Part shown: positions 6,390-14,044 of the stretch, piece after piece
Position numbering within the stretch: position 1 is the stretch's first letter
Layout: the number at the start of each line of letters is the position of its first letter
Assembly (NCBI GenBank): GCA_903839965.1
Contig: CAIMEK010000870.1
Location: forward strand, 1 to 20,629
Direction of reading: 5' to 3'
Source: an uncultured Acetobacteraceae bacterium
Lineage (GTDB): Bacteria; Pseudomonadota; Alphaproteobacteria; Acetobacterales; Acetobacteraceae
Length of the DNA: 20,629 nucleotides
Translations under genes and position numbers: made by a program
The notes under the pieces: generated by a model
What the model was told of the DNA's origin: nothing
The model's database searches: none
Seen by the model: only the letters and a program-made list of their open reading frames with translations

Positions 6390-7469
6390 GTGGCCTATAC
6401 CTTTCCCCTCGGACCCTACCATCCCGCCCTCGAGGAGCCGTTCAAGGTCAACGTGCGGTGCAACGGGGAAATCATCGAATCCGCCAACATCGAGGTTGGC
6501 TTCAGCTTTCGCGGCATCGAATTGCTGGCGCAGAGCCGCAACTGGATCGAGGTGGTCACGCTGATCGAGCGGGTCTGCGGCATCTGCTCCAATACGCACA
6601 CCGCGACATTCTGCACGGCGGCGGAATCGATCGCCGGCATCGAGATCCCCCGCCGCGCCGCCATGATCCGCGTCATCATGGCCGAGCTGGAGCGGCTGCA
6701 TTCGCACCTGCTGTGGGCCGGCATCGGCGCGGAGGATATCGGCTTTCATTCGCTGTTCATGGAAGTGTTCACCCTGCGCGAGCGGGTGATGGACATGCTG
6801 GAAGCGATTTCCGGCAACCGCGTCAACTACGGCATGAACTGCATCGGCGGCGTGCTGCGCGACATCCCGGACCCCGAGGCGCACCTGCCGGTGCTCGATG
6901 CGATGGAAGCCGTGCTGGCCAGGACCGTCGTGCCGGTCTTCACCCGGGACGCGACCGTGCTGGCGCGCACGCGCGGGGTCGGCATGCTGAGCCTTGAGCA
7001 GGCCGTTGAGTGGGCGGTGGTGGGCCCGGTCGCGCGGGCCTCCGGCCGCGACATCGACGTGCGCAAGGACGAGCCCTACCTGACCTACGCGGAACTCGGT
7101 TTCAAGAGCGTCTGCCGGCCGGAAGGCGACGTGCAGGCGCGCATCGTGGTGCGCGCGCTGGAGATGCTGGAGAGCCTGCGGCTGCTGCGCCAGGCGCTGC
7201 GCGCGCTGCCGGCGGGTCCGCTGCGGGCGAGCGAGGGCCTGCCGGTCATTCCGGTCGGCGAAGCGACCGCGCGCACCGAGGCGCCGCGCGGGGAGGCGTT
7301 CTACTACGTGGCCTCGGAAGGCGGCGCGGGACCCGCCCGCGTGAAGATCCGCACGCCCTCCTTCGTCAACATCCCGGCCATCGAGGCAATGCTCGTCGGC
7401 CAGTCGCTCGCCAACCTTTCGATCATCCAGGCCTCGGTCGATCCCTGCATCTCCTGCACGGACCGCTGA
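6390..7469 (+). CDS. Group 4 [NiFe]-hydrogenase large subunit, CooH/EchE/NuoD-like
   Basis: A protein of 359 residues: the catalytic subunit of an energy-converting [NiFe]-hydrogenase, which reduces protons (or oxidises H2) at a NiFe(CN)2CO site. Both nickel-ligand motifs are intact: L1 is RVCGICSNTH with Cys63 and Cys66, and L2 is DPCISCTDR with Cys353 and Cys356. This separates it from NuoD of complex I and from the cysteine-less Ehr proteins. The N-terminal GPYHPALEEP and the EVGFSFRGIE block are shared with CooH, EchE and NuoD. The protein ends exactly at the Arg of the L2 motif, so there is no C-terminal tail for a hydrogenase maturation endopeptidase to remove. It is the last gene of the operon; its stop lies 12 nt from the end of the convergent tupA gene. 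No hyp maturation genes are in the window. Confidence 0.95.
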   Translation: MAYTFPLGPYHPALEEPFKVNVRCNGEIIESANIEVGFSFRGIELLAQSRNWIEVVTLIERVCGICSNTHTATFCTAAESIAGIEIPRRAAMIRVIMAELERLHSHLLWAGIGAEDIGFHSLFMEVFTLRERVMDMLEAISGNRVNYGMNCIGGVLRDIPDPEAHLPVLDAMEAVLARTVVPVFTRDATVLARTRGVGMLSLEQAVEWAVVGPVARASGRDIDVRKDEPYLTYAELGFKSVCRPEGDVQARIVVRALEMLESLRLLRQALRALPAGPLRASEGLPVIPVGEATARTEAPRGEAFYYVASEGGAGPARVKIRTPSFVNIPAIEAMLVGQSLANLSIIQASVDPCISCTDR

Positions 7470-7481
7470 TACCCGGCAGCC

Positions 7482-8318
7482 TCAGGCGTTCGGATCGTTG
7501 GCGTTCGGGAAGAACAACTGCTTGCCCTCGATCTGGTAGCCGGCCAGCGTGCGCTGGCCGTCCGGGCTGACCAGCCAGTCGATGAAGGCCTGGCCGTCGG
7601 CGGTCTTCACATGCGGGAACTTGGCCGGGTTCACCAGCATCACGCCGTACTGGTTGAACAGCTTGCGATCGCCCTCGACGGCGATCTGCAGGTCGCCCTT
7701 GTTCTTGAAGGCGATCCAGGTGGCGCGGTCGGCGAGGGTGTAGCCTGCCATGGCGTTGGCGGTGTTCAGCGCCGCCCCCATGCCCTGCCCCACTTCGCGA
7801 TACCAGGCGCCGCGGATTGCCGCGAGGTCGAGCCCCGACTCCGACCAGAGCTGCAGCTCCGCCATGTTGGTGCCGGATTTGTCGCCGCGCGAGATGAACG
7901 GCGCCTTCGCCGTCGCAATGGCCTTGAATGCGCTTGCCGCATCTTTGCCGCCGGCGATCTTCGCCGGGTCGCTGTTCGGCCCGACGATGATGAAGTCGTT
8001 GTACATCACCGGATAGCGCCTGGTGGAGAAGCCTTGCGCGAGGAACTTCAGCTCCTCCGAGCGGGCATGCACGAACAGCACGTCGGCATCGCCGCGCCGC
8101 CCGGTATCGAGCGCCTGGCCGGTGCCCTGCGCGATCACCTTCACGGTGATGCCGGTCTTGGCCAGAAAGATCGGCAGCAGGTAGCCGAACAGGCCGGAAT
8201 CCTGCGTCGAGGTGGTGGAGGCGACGGTGATGAAGCGCTCCTGCGCCCGCCCAGGCGGGGCGGCGAGCAGCCCCGCGACCAGCAGGGCCGCGGCAGCGGG
8301 AATGGTTCGGCGCAGCAT
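7482..8318 (-). CDS. tupA: Tungstate ABC transporter substrate-binding protein
   Basis: A periplasmic binding protein of 278 residues that captures tungstate for TupBC. The signal peptide is clear: MLRR, a hydrophobic Ala/Leu core, and a likely cleavage after Ala25 (PGRA-QE). The mature N-terminus carries ASTTSTQDSGLF (about 33-44), the TTSTQDSG signature of the TupA branch, whose members favour tungstate over molybdate. Further family parts are QGTGQALDTGRRGDADVLFVHA, FISRGDKSGTN and YTLADRATWIAF. The ATG at 8318 is chosen over an upstream in-frame ATG at 8354 because it starts the signal peptide and has AGGAA 9 nt before it. It is the last gene of a moeA-tupB-tupC-tupA unit and ends 12 nt from the hydrogenase operon. 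Tungsten specificity is inferred from the family and from the AOR gene nearby. Confidence 0.93.
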   Translation of the reverse strand: MLRRTIPAAAALLVAGLLAAPPGRAQERFITVASTTSTQDSGLFGYLLPIFLAKTGITVKVIAQGTGQALDTGRRGDADVLFVHARSEELKFLAQGFSTRRYPVMYNDFIIVGPNSDPAKIAGGKDAASAFKAIATAKAPFISRGDKSGTNMAELQLWSESGLDLAAIRGAWYREVGQGMGAALNTANAMAGYTLADRATWIAFKNKGDLQIAVEGDRKLFNQYGVMLVNPAKFPHVKTADGQAFIDWLVSPDGQRTLAGYQIEGKQLFFPNANDPNA

Positions 8319-8350
8319 GGGTCTTGCTTCCTCTCTTGGCGTGGAAATGT

Positions 8351-9091
8351 TCACCAGAACAGCCGGCTTTCGAGAAAGGCCTGGGCTTCCGGCGTTTTCG
8401 GGTTGCCGAAGAACGCCGATGCCGGCCCGCTCTCCACCAGGCGGCCGCGATCGAAGAACAAAATGTCGTCGGCCAGCCGGCGGGCCTGGCCGAGATCATG
8501 GGTCGACAGCACCAACGTGACGCCATCGGCATGCAGCGCCTGCAGCATGTCCTCGATCTGGCGGGACGCGGTGGGGTCGAGCGCGGCGCAGGGCTCGTCG
8601 AGGAACAGCAGCTCCGGGTCGAGGCTGGCGGCCCGCGCGATGGCCAGGCGCTGCTGTTCGCCGCCCGAGAGCACGCGGGCCGGGCGGTCGGCCAGGGCCG
8701 CGAGGCCGTAGCGCCCGAGCGCCGCGCGCGCCAGCCGGCGGCGGGCAAGCAGGCCGTGGCCCACCATGCCGAGCGCATGGGTGAAATTGGCGAACACGGA
8801 GCGCCGCAGCAGCACCGGCTTCTGGAACACCATGGCATGCGCCTTGCGCAGCCCGTCGGCGCCCGCCACCCGGCCGCCGTCGAGCGCGAAGCGCACCGAG
8901 CCCGCGCTCGGCGCGATCAAGCCATGGCAGAGCTTGAGGAACAGCGTCTTGCCGGCGCCGTTGGCGCCCAGCACCACGGTGCGCCGTCCCGCGTTCAGTG
9001 TCATGTCGTCGATCGCCAGCAGCGTCCGGCCATCGCGCACGATCAGCGCGCCCAGGATCTTCAGCGGCAGGATGGAGGCGGTCGCGCGCAT
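8351..9091 (-). CDS. tupC: Tungstate ABC transporter ATP-binding protein
   Basis: A cytoplasmic ABC ATPase of 246 residues that powers tungstate import. All nucleotide-binding motifs are present: Walker A GANGAGKT (42-49), Q-loop Gln90, signature LSGGEQQRLAIARA (141-154), Walker B LLFLDEP (161-167) and the switch His198 in LSTHDL. It has no C-terminal TOBE/MOP metal-sensing extension, unlike many ModC proteins, and ends at about 246 residues as TupC does. It starts 4 nt after the permease gene and ends 32 nt before tupA. The substrate is inferred from its partners; the ATPase itself does not show it. Confidence 0.92.
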   Translation of the reverse strand: MRATASILPLKILGALIVRDGRTLLAIDDMTLNAGRRTVVLGANGAGKTLFLKLCHGLIAPSAGSVRFALDGGRVAGADGLRKAHAMVFQKPVLLRRSVFANFTHALGMVGHGLLARRRLARAALGRYGLAALADRPARVLSGGEQQRLAIARAASLDPELLFLDEPCAALDPTASRQIEDMLQALHADGVTLVLSTHDLGQARRLADDILFFDRGRLVESGPASAFFGNPKTPEAQAFLESRLFW

Positions 9092-9095
9092 CCGC

Positions 9096-9791
9096 TCATC
9101 CCGCGAATCGTGCGCCCAGCCGGGACACGCCGTAGGCCGCCACGTTGACCGTCAGGGTCAGGCTCATCAGCACCACGCCGAGGCCGAGCGCCAGCGGCAG
9201 GTCGCCCTTCGAGGTTTCCAGCGAGATCGCCGTGGTCATGGTGCGGGTGAAGCCGGCGACGTTGCCGCCGACGATCAGGATCGCGCCGACCTCCGCGCTG
9301 GCCCGGCCGAAGCCGGCCAGCAGCGCGGTCACCAGGGAAAACCGCGCGTCCCACAGCAGCGTCGGCACCGCGGTAAAGCGGCCGGCGCCCAGCGAGAGCA
9401 GGTGCTCGGCATACTCCTTCCAAAGATCCTCGATGGTCTGGCGGGTCAACGCGATGACGATCGGCAGCACCAGCACGAATTGCGCGATCATCATCGCGCG
9501 GGGCGTGAACAGCAGCCCGAACACCCCCAGCGGGCCGGAGCGCGACAGCAGCAGGAAGATCGCCAGGCCCGCGACCACCGGCGGCAGGCCCATGAAGGCG
9601 TTGATGACCACCACCACCGCCGTGCGGCCCGGGAAGCGGGCGAGCGCCAGCGCCGCGCCGAGCGGCATGCCGACCACCGCGGCGCACCCCACCGCCGTCA
9701 GCGTCACCCGCATCGACAGCAGGATGATGCCGAGGAATGCCGGGTCGCTGTAATAGGCAAGGAGACCGCTCGTCGTGGCGTCGTCGGTCAT
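9096..9791 (-). CDS. tupB: Tungstate ABC transporter permease
   Basis: An inner-membrane permease of 231 residues with about five or six hydrophobic helices. It has the cytoplasmic EAA loop YAEHLLSLGAGRFTAVPTLL (about 127-146) that docks the ATPase. The sequences NAFMGLPPVVAGLAIFLLLSRSGPLG and GFGRASAEVGAILIVGGNV are typical of the TupB/WtpB/ModB group. Its ATG overlaps the stop of moeA in an ATGA, which indicates translational coupling, and tupC follows after 4 nt. The order B-C-A behind moeA differs from the more common A-B-C order. Transport of tungstate is inferred from TupA and the AOR context. Confidence 0.92.
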   Translation of the reverse strand: MTDDATTSGLLAYYSDPAFLGIILLSMRVTLTAVGCAAVVGMPLGAALALARFPGRTAVVVVINAFMGLPPVVAGLAIFLLLSRSGPLGVFGLLFTPRAMMIAQFVLVLPIVIALTRQTIEDLWKEYAEHLLSLGAGRFTAVPTLLWDARFSLVTALLAGFGRASAEVGAILIVGGNVAGFTRTMTTAISLETSKGDLPLALGLGVVLMSLTLTVNVAAYGVSRLGARFAG

Positions 9792-11041
9792 GTCATCTGC
9801 CGGTAGTCGATGAAGGGGATCGGATCGCCCGGCGCGACGCCGGTGCTTTCCTCATCGAGTTCGACCAGCCCGTCGGTGCGGGTCAGCGAGGTGATGACGC
9901 CTGCCCCCTCCACGGGATACTTGATGGCTACGGTTTCCGTGCCGCGCCGTTGCAGCGAAACCCGCAGGTATTCCCGCCGGCCCGCCTTCTTGCGATGGCT
10001 GAAACCGGCGGTCACCGTCGCCGGGTTGAGCGGCGTCGGGATGGCGCCGGCCAACGCCGCGATCAGCGGGCGCAACACATGCGCGAAGGTGACGAATACC
10101 GCGACCGGGTTGCCGGGCAACCCGATCAGCGGCGTGCCCTCCATCACGCCCATGGCCACCGGCCGTCCGGGCTTGATGGCCATGCGCCAGAACACCAGTG
10201 AACCGCCCGCGGCGATCGCCGCGCGCACGTGGTCCTCCTCGCCCATCGACACCCCGCCCGAAGTGACGACGAGGTCGTGCGACCCGGCGGCGGCGGACAG
10301 GTGCGCCCGCATGGACTCCGCCTGATCGGCCAGGATGCCGAGATCGGTCACCACGCAGCCGGAGCGGCGCAGCATGGCGGTGAGAGCAAACCGGTTGGAA
10401 TCGTAGATCGCGGCGGGGGGAAGCGGCGTGCCCGGGTCGCGGATCTCGTCGCCGGTGGAGAACACCGCCACGCGCGGCCGGCGCCGCACCTGCAGTTCGG
10501 CCAGGCCCAGGGCGGCGAGCAGCGCAATGTCGCGCGGCTCCAGCCGGTGGCCCGCGGCCAGCGCTTCGGCGCCGCGCGCGATGTCTTCGCCGCGCGCCCG
10601 GCAATTGGCCCCGCGCGCCAGGCCGCACGGCAGCTCCACCCGCCCGTCCTGCAGCACGCGGACGTCTTCCTGCATGAACACGGTGTCGGTGCCGCCGGGC
10701 ATGGGCGCCCCGGTGAAGATGCGGATGGCCGCCCCGCCAGCGCCTTGCTGCCCGGCAGCCTGCCCGGCGGCCACGCGCCCACCCACCGCCAGCTGGGTCG
10801 CGGCGTGCGGATCGAGGTCGGCATAGACGACGGCGTAGCCATCGACGGCGGAGTTGTCGAACACCGGCAGGTCGATCGGCGCCACGACCGCCTCAGCCAG
10901 CACCCGCCCGTCGGCATCGGCGATGCCGACACGCTCGGTCTCCACCACGGGGGGTATGCGGGCCGCCATCAGGGCAAGCGCCGCTTCGACGCGCATCAGG
11001 TTGCCGCCAAAGGCGAATGCGTCCCCGCTCAGCTGCGCCAT
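9788..11041 (-). CDS. moeA: Molybdopterin molybdenumtransferase MoeA (metal insertion, probably tungsten here)
   Basis: An enzyme of 417 residues that inserts the metal oxyanion into adenylylated molybdopterin. Family motifs in order are FDNSAVDGYAV (61-71), IFTGAPMPGGTD (108-119), STGDEI (195-200), TSGGVSMGEEDHV (260-272), KPGRP (290-294) and LPGNP (308-312), with a C-terminal MoeA IV domain that includes GRREYLRV. The length is normal. ATG 11041 has GGGGAA a few bases upstream. An internal ATG at 10996, before RVEAALALMAARIP, would also fit the family N-terminus. Bacteria that use tungsten often have a second MoeA for it, and the 4-nt overlap with tupB suggests that this copy serves tungsten. 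Metal preference cannot be read from the motifs alone. Confidence 0.94.
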   Translation of the reverse strand: MAQLSGDAFAFGGNLMRVEAALALMAARIPPVVETERVGIADADGRVLAEAVVAPIDLPVFDNSAVDGYAVVYADLDPHAATQLAVGGRVAAGQAAGQQGAGGAAIRIFTGAPMPGGTDTVFMQEDVRVLQDGRVELPCGLARGANCRARGEDIARGAEALAAGHRLEPRDIALLAALGLAELQVRRRPRVAVFSTGDEIRDPGTPLPPAAIYDSNRFALTAMLRRSGCVVTDLGILADQAESMRAHLSAAAGSHDLVVTSGGVSMGEEDHVRAAIAAGGSLVFWRMAIKPGRPVAMGVMEGTPLIGLPGNPVAVFVTFAHVLRPLIAALAGAIPTPLNPATVTAGFSHRKKAGRREYLRVSLQRRGTETVAIKYPVEGAGVITSLTRTDGLVELDEESTGVAPGDPIPFIDYRQMT

Positions 11042-11166
11042 CGGTTCCCCGCAAAACGGTCCATGCTCGAGTGCCCGTCCGCGCTCGGCGCGAACCGGAG
11101 CGGCATTGCTACAGCACCCGGCTCGGCGGGGAAAGCTGGCGGGCGGCGGAACCGGCCGGGTCGGCG

Positions 11167-12525
11167 TCAGAAACGCCAGGCTAGGCCCAGGCTGACCACG
11201 CTGACCCGCGTCTGGTAGGAGCCGGCGAGGGTGCCGGCGGTCGGACCGCTGGAGAAGTTGATCTGCGAATCGCCGAAGCTGAACTCCTGCAGATAGGCGG
11301 CCTGAAGATTGAGGTTGGGGGCCAGCTCATAGGTCGCGCCGAGACCGATGATCGCCTCGGCGGGGCTGGGCAGGCGCGAGGTCCGCCAGGCGTTGCTGAC
11401 CGGGCTCTGGTCGAGCCCCACGCCCGCTTGCAGCAGCAGCTTCGGCATGGCCTCGGGACGCCAGTTCACGCCGATCGAACCCATCCATGAATCGCTGAAA
11501 TGCAGCGGCAGGGTGCTGGACGTGCCGTTGCTGCCGACGACGGTCAGCCCCTGCAGCACCGACCAGTGGGTCCATTGCAGGGTCGCCAGGCCGGCGATGG
11601 CCGGGGTGATCTGCCACACCGCGCTGATCGTCAGCACGTCGGGCAGCGTGATCTTGGTGGTTACGGGCGTGTTCAGCGCCCCGAGCCGGGCCGCGGTCGT
11701 CGGGCTCAGGAGGGCCAGCAAAGGCGGGATGCCGACTGTCTGCTGGCCGTTCAAGGTTCGGCTGATGCGCGAGCGGTAGTCGATGCCGAACCGCCAGGTC
11801 GGCGTGGGCTCCCAGAACACGCCCAGGTGGTAGCCCACCGCCCAGTCGGTGCCGTGGATATCGACCGACGGATCGCCGGTGATGGCCGCGGTCGGGCCGG
11901 TGTTGATCGCGCTGGTCAGGCGGGCGGCGAAGTAGTCGATGATCGGACCGCCACCGATCGACAACGTCGGCGTCAGCCGGTAGGCGGCCGCCAGCCCGAC
12001 CTCGACATCGCTGATCGAGGAAACCTTCGACTGGTAGCGGCCTACCCAGTCGCTGGGATAGACGGTGCGCTGGCCGAACGGCGTCTGCACGGACAGGCCG
12101 AACTTCAGGTCCTGCGAGAAGCTCCAGACCCCCGCCAGGTAAGGCACGACGGCCGCCCGTCCGGCGTCGCCACCGGAGGAACCGGAGAGCGGTTGGCCGC
12201 CGACCAGGTTCTGGCCGCTGAATTCGATCGTCGGAAACAGGCCGTTGACGCCAAGATCGATCTCGTTGGCATTCAGCCGCACCATGGCCGCGGGATTGGA
12301 CCAGGCGGTGCTGGCGTCGTAGCCCTTCGCGGCCATGCCGGCGAAGGCGTTGGCCGACCAGTCCGGGCTACCGGGCCGGACCTGGAAGCCGTTGGCATGG
12401 GCCGCGCCGTGCCAGCCGGCGGCCGCGATGGCAATGACGGTGGTCCAGCCCGCCACCTTGCCGGCCCTGCAACCAGAGCGGAGGGTGGGCCAAGCGCCGG
12501 CGAGGGCGCGACTGGAGGTGAACAC
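11167..12525 (-). CDS. FadL/OmpP1-family outer-membrane fatty-acid channel
   Basis: A beta-barrel protein of about 452 residues. The long N-terminus contains a hydrophobic segment (TTVIAIAAAGWHG) and a likely signal-peptidase site after AAHA. The mature start, NGFQVRPGSPDWSANAFAGMAAKGYDASTAWSNPAAMVRL, is the FadL hatch and plug region (quoted here from residue 45; the key part is the final DASTAWSNPAAM). Alternating barrel strands follow and the protein ends in WRF, the C-terminal aromatic recognised by the BAM machinery. FadL proteins carry long-chain fatty acids and other hydrophobic molecules across the outer membrane. The start is uncertain: the frame is open to a TTG at 12555, GTG 12525 gives an arginine-containing n-region, and GTG 12456 is also possible. 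It is divergent from the DSF synthase gene, whose product is an unsaturated fatty acid, so a role in signal uptake is possible. Confidence 0.88.
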   Translation of the reverse strand: MFTSSRALAGAWPTLRSGCRAGKVAGWTTVIAIAAAGWHGAAHANGFQVRPGSPDWSANAFAGMAAKGYDASTAWSNPAAMVRLNANEIDLGVNGLFPTIEFSGQNLVGGQPLSGSSGGDAGRAAVVPYLAGVWSFSQDLKFGLSVQTPFGQRTVYPSDWVGRYQSKVSSISDVEVGLAAAYRLTPTLSIGGGPIIDYFAARLTSAINTGPTAAITGDPSVDIHGTDWAVGYHLGVFWEPTPTWRFGIDYRSRISRTLNGQQTVGIPPLLALLSPTTAARLGALNTPVTTKITLPDVLTISAVWQITPAIAGLATLQWTHWSVLQGLTVVGSNGTSSTLPLHFSDSWMGSIGVNWRPEAMPKLLLQAGVGLDQSPVSNAWRTSRLPSPAEAIIGLGATYELAPNLNLQAAYLQEFSFGDSQINFSSGPTAGTLAGSYQTRVSVVSLGLAWRF

Positions 12526-12957
12526 GATCAGCCCCGGAATCGAAGTCGCATACAAAGCAGCGGCGAATGCTGGTCATTTCGGGACAATTCAGGCATAGCG
12601 CACCTTGGGTTTTGGCCAGAACCACGCCTCCCGCGCGGCGAGGCAAAGCGTTGGCACAGTGAGCCGATTCGCGAAGCTAAAGCAACGTCATATTGGTCCG
12701 GTGAGAAATGATCTTAATACAGTCGGAGGTCCGTGTTGCTCCCGGTTCCGGTTTCAGCGGGCAGGACGCAGCGCAACCGGTTCATTGGCGAGGCGCATTC
12801 CGATGAGTATCGCGCACGTGGCATCCTCGCCGGCCAGGGCCGTCGCAACCGGGGCCTGCCGCTTCGTTTCGAACCACATCGTGAATCTAGTTGCGTCATT
12901 GGCTTGACCAGGCCTACTCATGGTTGAATTGCCGCACGTGCCTTGTGGAACCCGAGA
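12526..12957. other. Divergent intergenic region between fadL and rpfF
   Basis: About 430 bases without a convincing gene; it must hold the promoters of both flanking genes. It is less GC-rich than its surroundings, mainly around 12660-12725. One promoter-like pair on the + strand is listed separately. Short open frames exist on both strands (for example 12803-12907 +, 34 codons, with GAGG 9 nt before its ATG), but none looks like a known family. No strong terminator-type hairpin was found. Confidence 0.6.
12693..12720 (+). promoter_or_regulatory. Possible sigma70-type promoter for rpfF
   Basis: TTGGTC (12693-12698), a 16-nt spacer and TAATAC (12715-12720) resemble -35 and -10 boxes in the AT-richest part of the divergent region. 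Transcription would begin near 12727 and leave an untranslated leader of about 230 nt before rpfF. This is based on the sequence pattern only. Confidence 0.35.
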
Positions 12958-13989
12958 ATGACCCTGACTTTCATGCACGATCAGCCGAAATTCCTCCGCA
13001 GGCCGCTGACTGCGCTGCAGCCGGAATTTGCCGTCCGATCCCGCGCCCTCGACCGTCCCGTGCCGATCCTGGCCTTCGCCGGCGACGACAATCCGGTCAA
13101 CTCCCGCCCGGCGCGCGACGTGGTGGCCAGCCAGTACTACGAGAGCCTGGATGTATCGCTGACGGAAGAGGATCGGGCCTTCTGGTGCTTCATGCGCCCC
13201 GCCCACCGCCCAAGCTTCACCCCTGAACTGCTGTCCGACCTGGCCCGGATGCAGCGGATGATCCGCGACCTGTTCACCGCCACGCCCCGCCCAGTGCCGG
13301 CGCCGTTCGATTATTTCGTGTTCGGGTCGCGCTCTCCGGGCGTGTTCAACCTGGGCGGCGACCTGCTGCTGTTCGCCGACCACATCCGGCGCGGCGAGCG
13401 CGAGGAATTGCGCCGTTACGCGCATGCCTGCATCGGCATCGTCTACGCCAACTACACCAACTACGACCAGAGCATGGTGACCATCGCGCTCGTCCAGGGC
13501 GACGCGCTGGGCGGCGGGCTGGAAGCCGCCCTGTCGTGCGACATCCTCATTGCCGAGCGCCAGGCGAAGTTCGGCCTGCCCGAGATCGTGTTCAACCTGT
13601 TCCCCGGCATGGGCGCCTACACGCTGCTGTCGCGGCGCGTGGGCGTGCAGAAAGCGGAACAGATCATCATGAGCGGCCGCATCTACTCCGCCGAGGAGAT
13701 GCTCGCGCTCGGCGTCATCGACATGGTGGTCGAGGAAGGCCAGGGCGAGCACGCGGTGCGCGATTACTTCGCCCACAACCGCTCGCGCCACCTGGCGCAG
13801 TCGGCAATCTACAAGGTGCGGCGGCGCGTGAACCCGGTCTCGTTCGACGAACTGCGCGACGTGACCGACCTTTGGGTGGACACGGCCATGTGCCTGTCCC
13901 AGCAGAACCTGAACAAGATGTGCCGGATCGCCGCGGCGCAGGATCGTTTCCGCGCCCGCCAGGCCGAACAGAAGCAGGCCAGCGCCTGA
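12958..13989 (+). CDS. rpfF: DSF synthase, RpfF-type crotonase-family enzyme
   Basis: A protein of 343 residues of the RpfF branch of the crotonase superfamily. RpfF makes cis-2-unsaturated fatty-acid signals (diffusible signal factor) by dehydrating 3-hydroxyacyl-ACP and cleaving the thioester. The conserved run includes GVFNLGGDLLLFADHIRRGE (128-147), LVQGDALGGGLEAALSCD (178-195), GLPEIVFNLFPGMGAY (206-221) and DLWVDTAM (304-311). Glu189 and Glu209 are 20 residues apart, as are catalytic Glu141 and Glu161 of Xanthomonas RpfF, so activity is expected. ATG 12958 is preferred over TTG 12943 because GGAA lies 7 nt upstream. It converges on the rpfC-like kinase gene across 55 nt, and that kinase is the expected receptor partner. 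The acyl chain length of the product cannot be told. Confidence 0.94.
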   Translation: MTLTFMHDQPKFLRRPLTALQPEFAVRSRALDRPVPILAFAGDDNPVNSRPARDVVASQYYESLDVSLTEEDRAFWCFMRPAHRPSFTPELLSDLARMQRMIRDLFTATPRPVPAPFDYFVFGSRSPGVFNLGGDLLLFADHIRRGEREELRRYAHACIGIVYANYTNYDQSMVTIALVQGDALGGGLEAALSCDILIAERQAKFGLPEIVFNLFPGMGAYTLLSRRVGVQKAEQIIMSGRIYSAEEMLALGVIDMVVEEGQGEHAVRDYFAHNRSRHLAQSAIYKVRRRVNPVSFDELRDVTDLWVDTAMCLSQQNLNKMCRIAAAQDRFRARQAEQKQASA

Positions 13990-14044
13990 CGCCGGGCCGC
14001 ACTCGCCGAGGCCGCTTCGCTGACCCACTGAACCGCCGCCGTCT

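Noticed and set aside
6390..7469. Large subunit as complex I NuoD or as a cysteine-less Ehr protein
   Set aside because: Both CxxC nickel-ligand motifs are intact (Cys63/66 and Cys353/356), which complex I NuoD and Ehr proteins lack.
7482..9791. Molybdate (ModABC) transporter
   Set aside because: The TTSTQDSG signature in the binding protein, the short ATPase without a MOP domain and the AOR context fit Tup better; some molybdate uptake cannot be excluded.
11042..11166. Inverted repeat CGGTTCC (11042-11048) with GGAACCG (about 11147-11153) and a small CGCGC-TCG-GCGCG hairpin (11080-11092) between fadL and moeA
   Set aside because: The arms of the first are about 100 nt apart, and the second is a 5-bp GC stem with no T tract. 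Both are expected by chance at this GC content; no molybdenum/tungsten cofactor riboswitch fold was recognised.
12652..12668. Possible sigma54 promoter: TTGGCAC before rpfF
   Set aside because: The GG element is present but the GC (-12) element is not at the required distance: CG is found in place of GC, and the TTGC box is absent.
12605..12927. Short open frames in the fadL-rpfF spacer (for example 34 codons from ATG 12803, 64 codons from GTG 12733)
   Set aside because: No recognisable family. The GGAGGT before GTG 12733 is only 2 nt away, too close to work, and composition does not distinguish them from chance.
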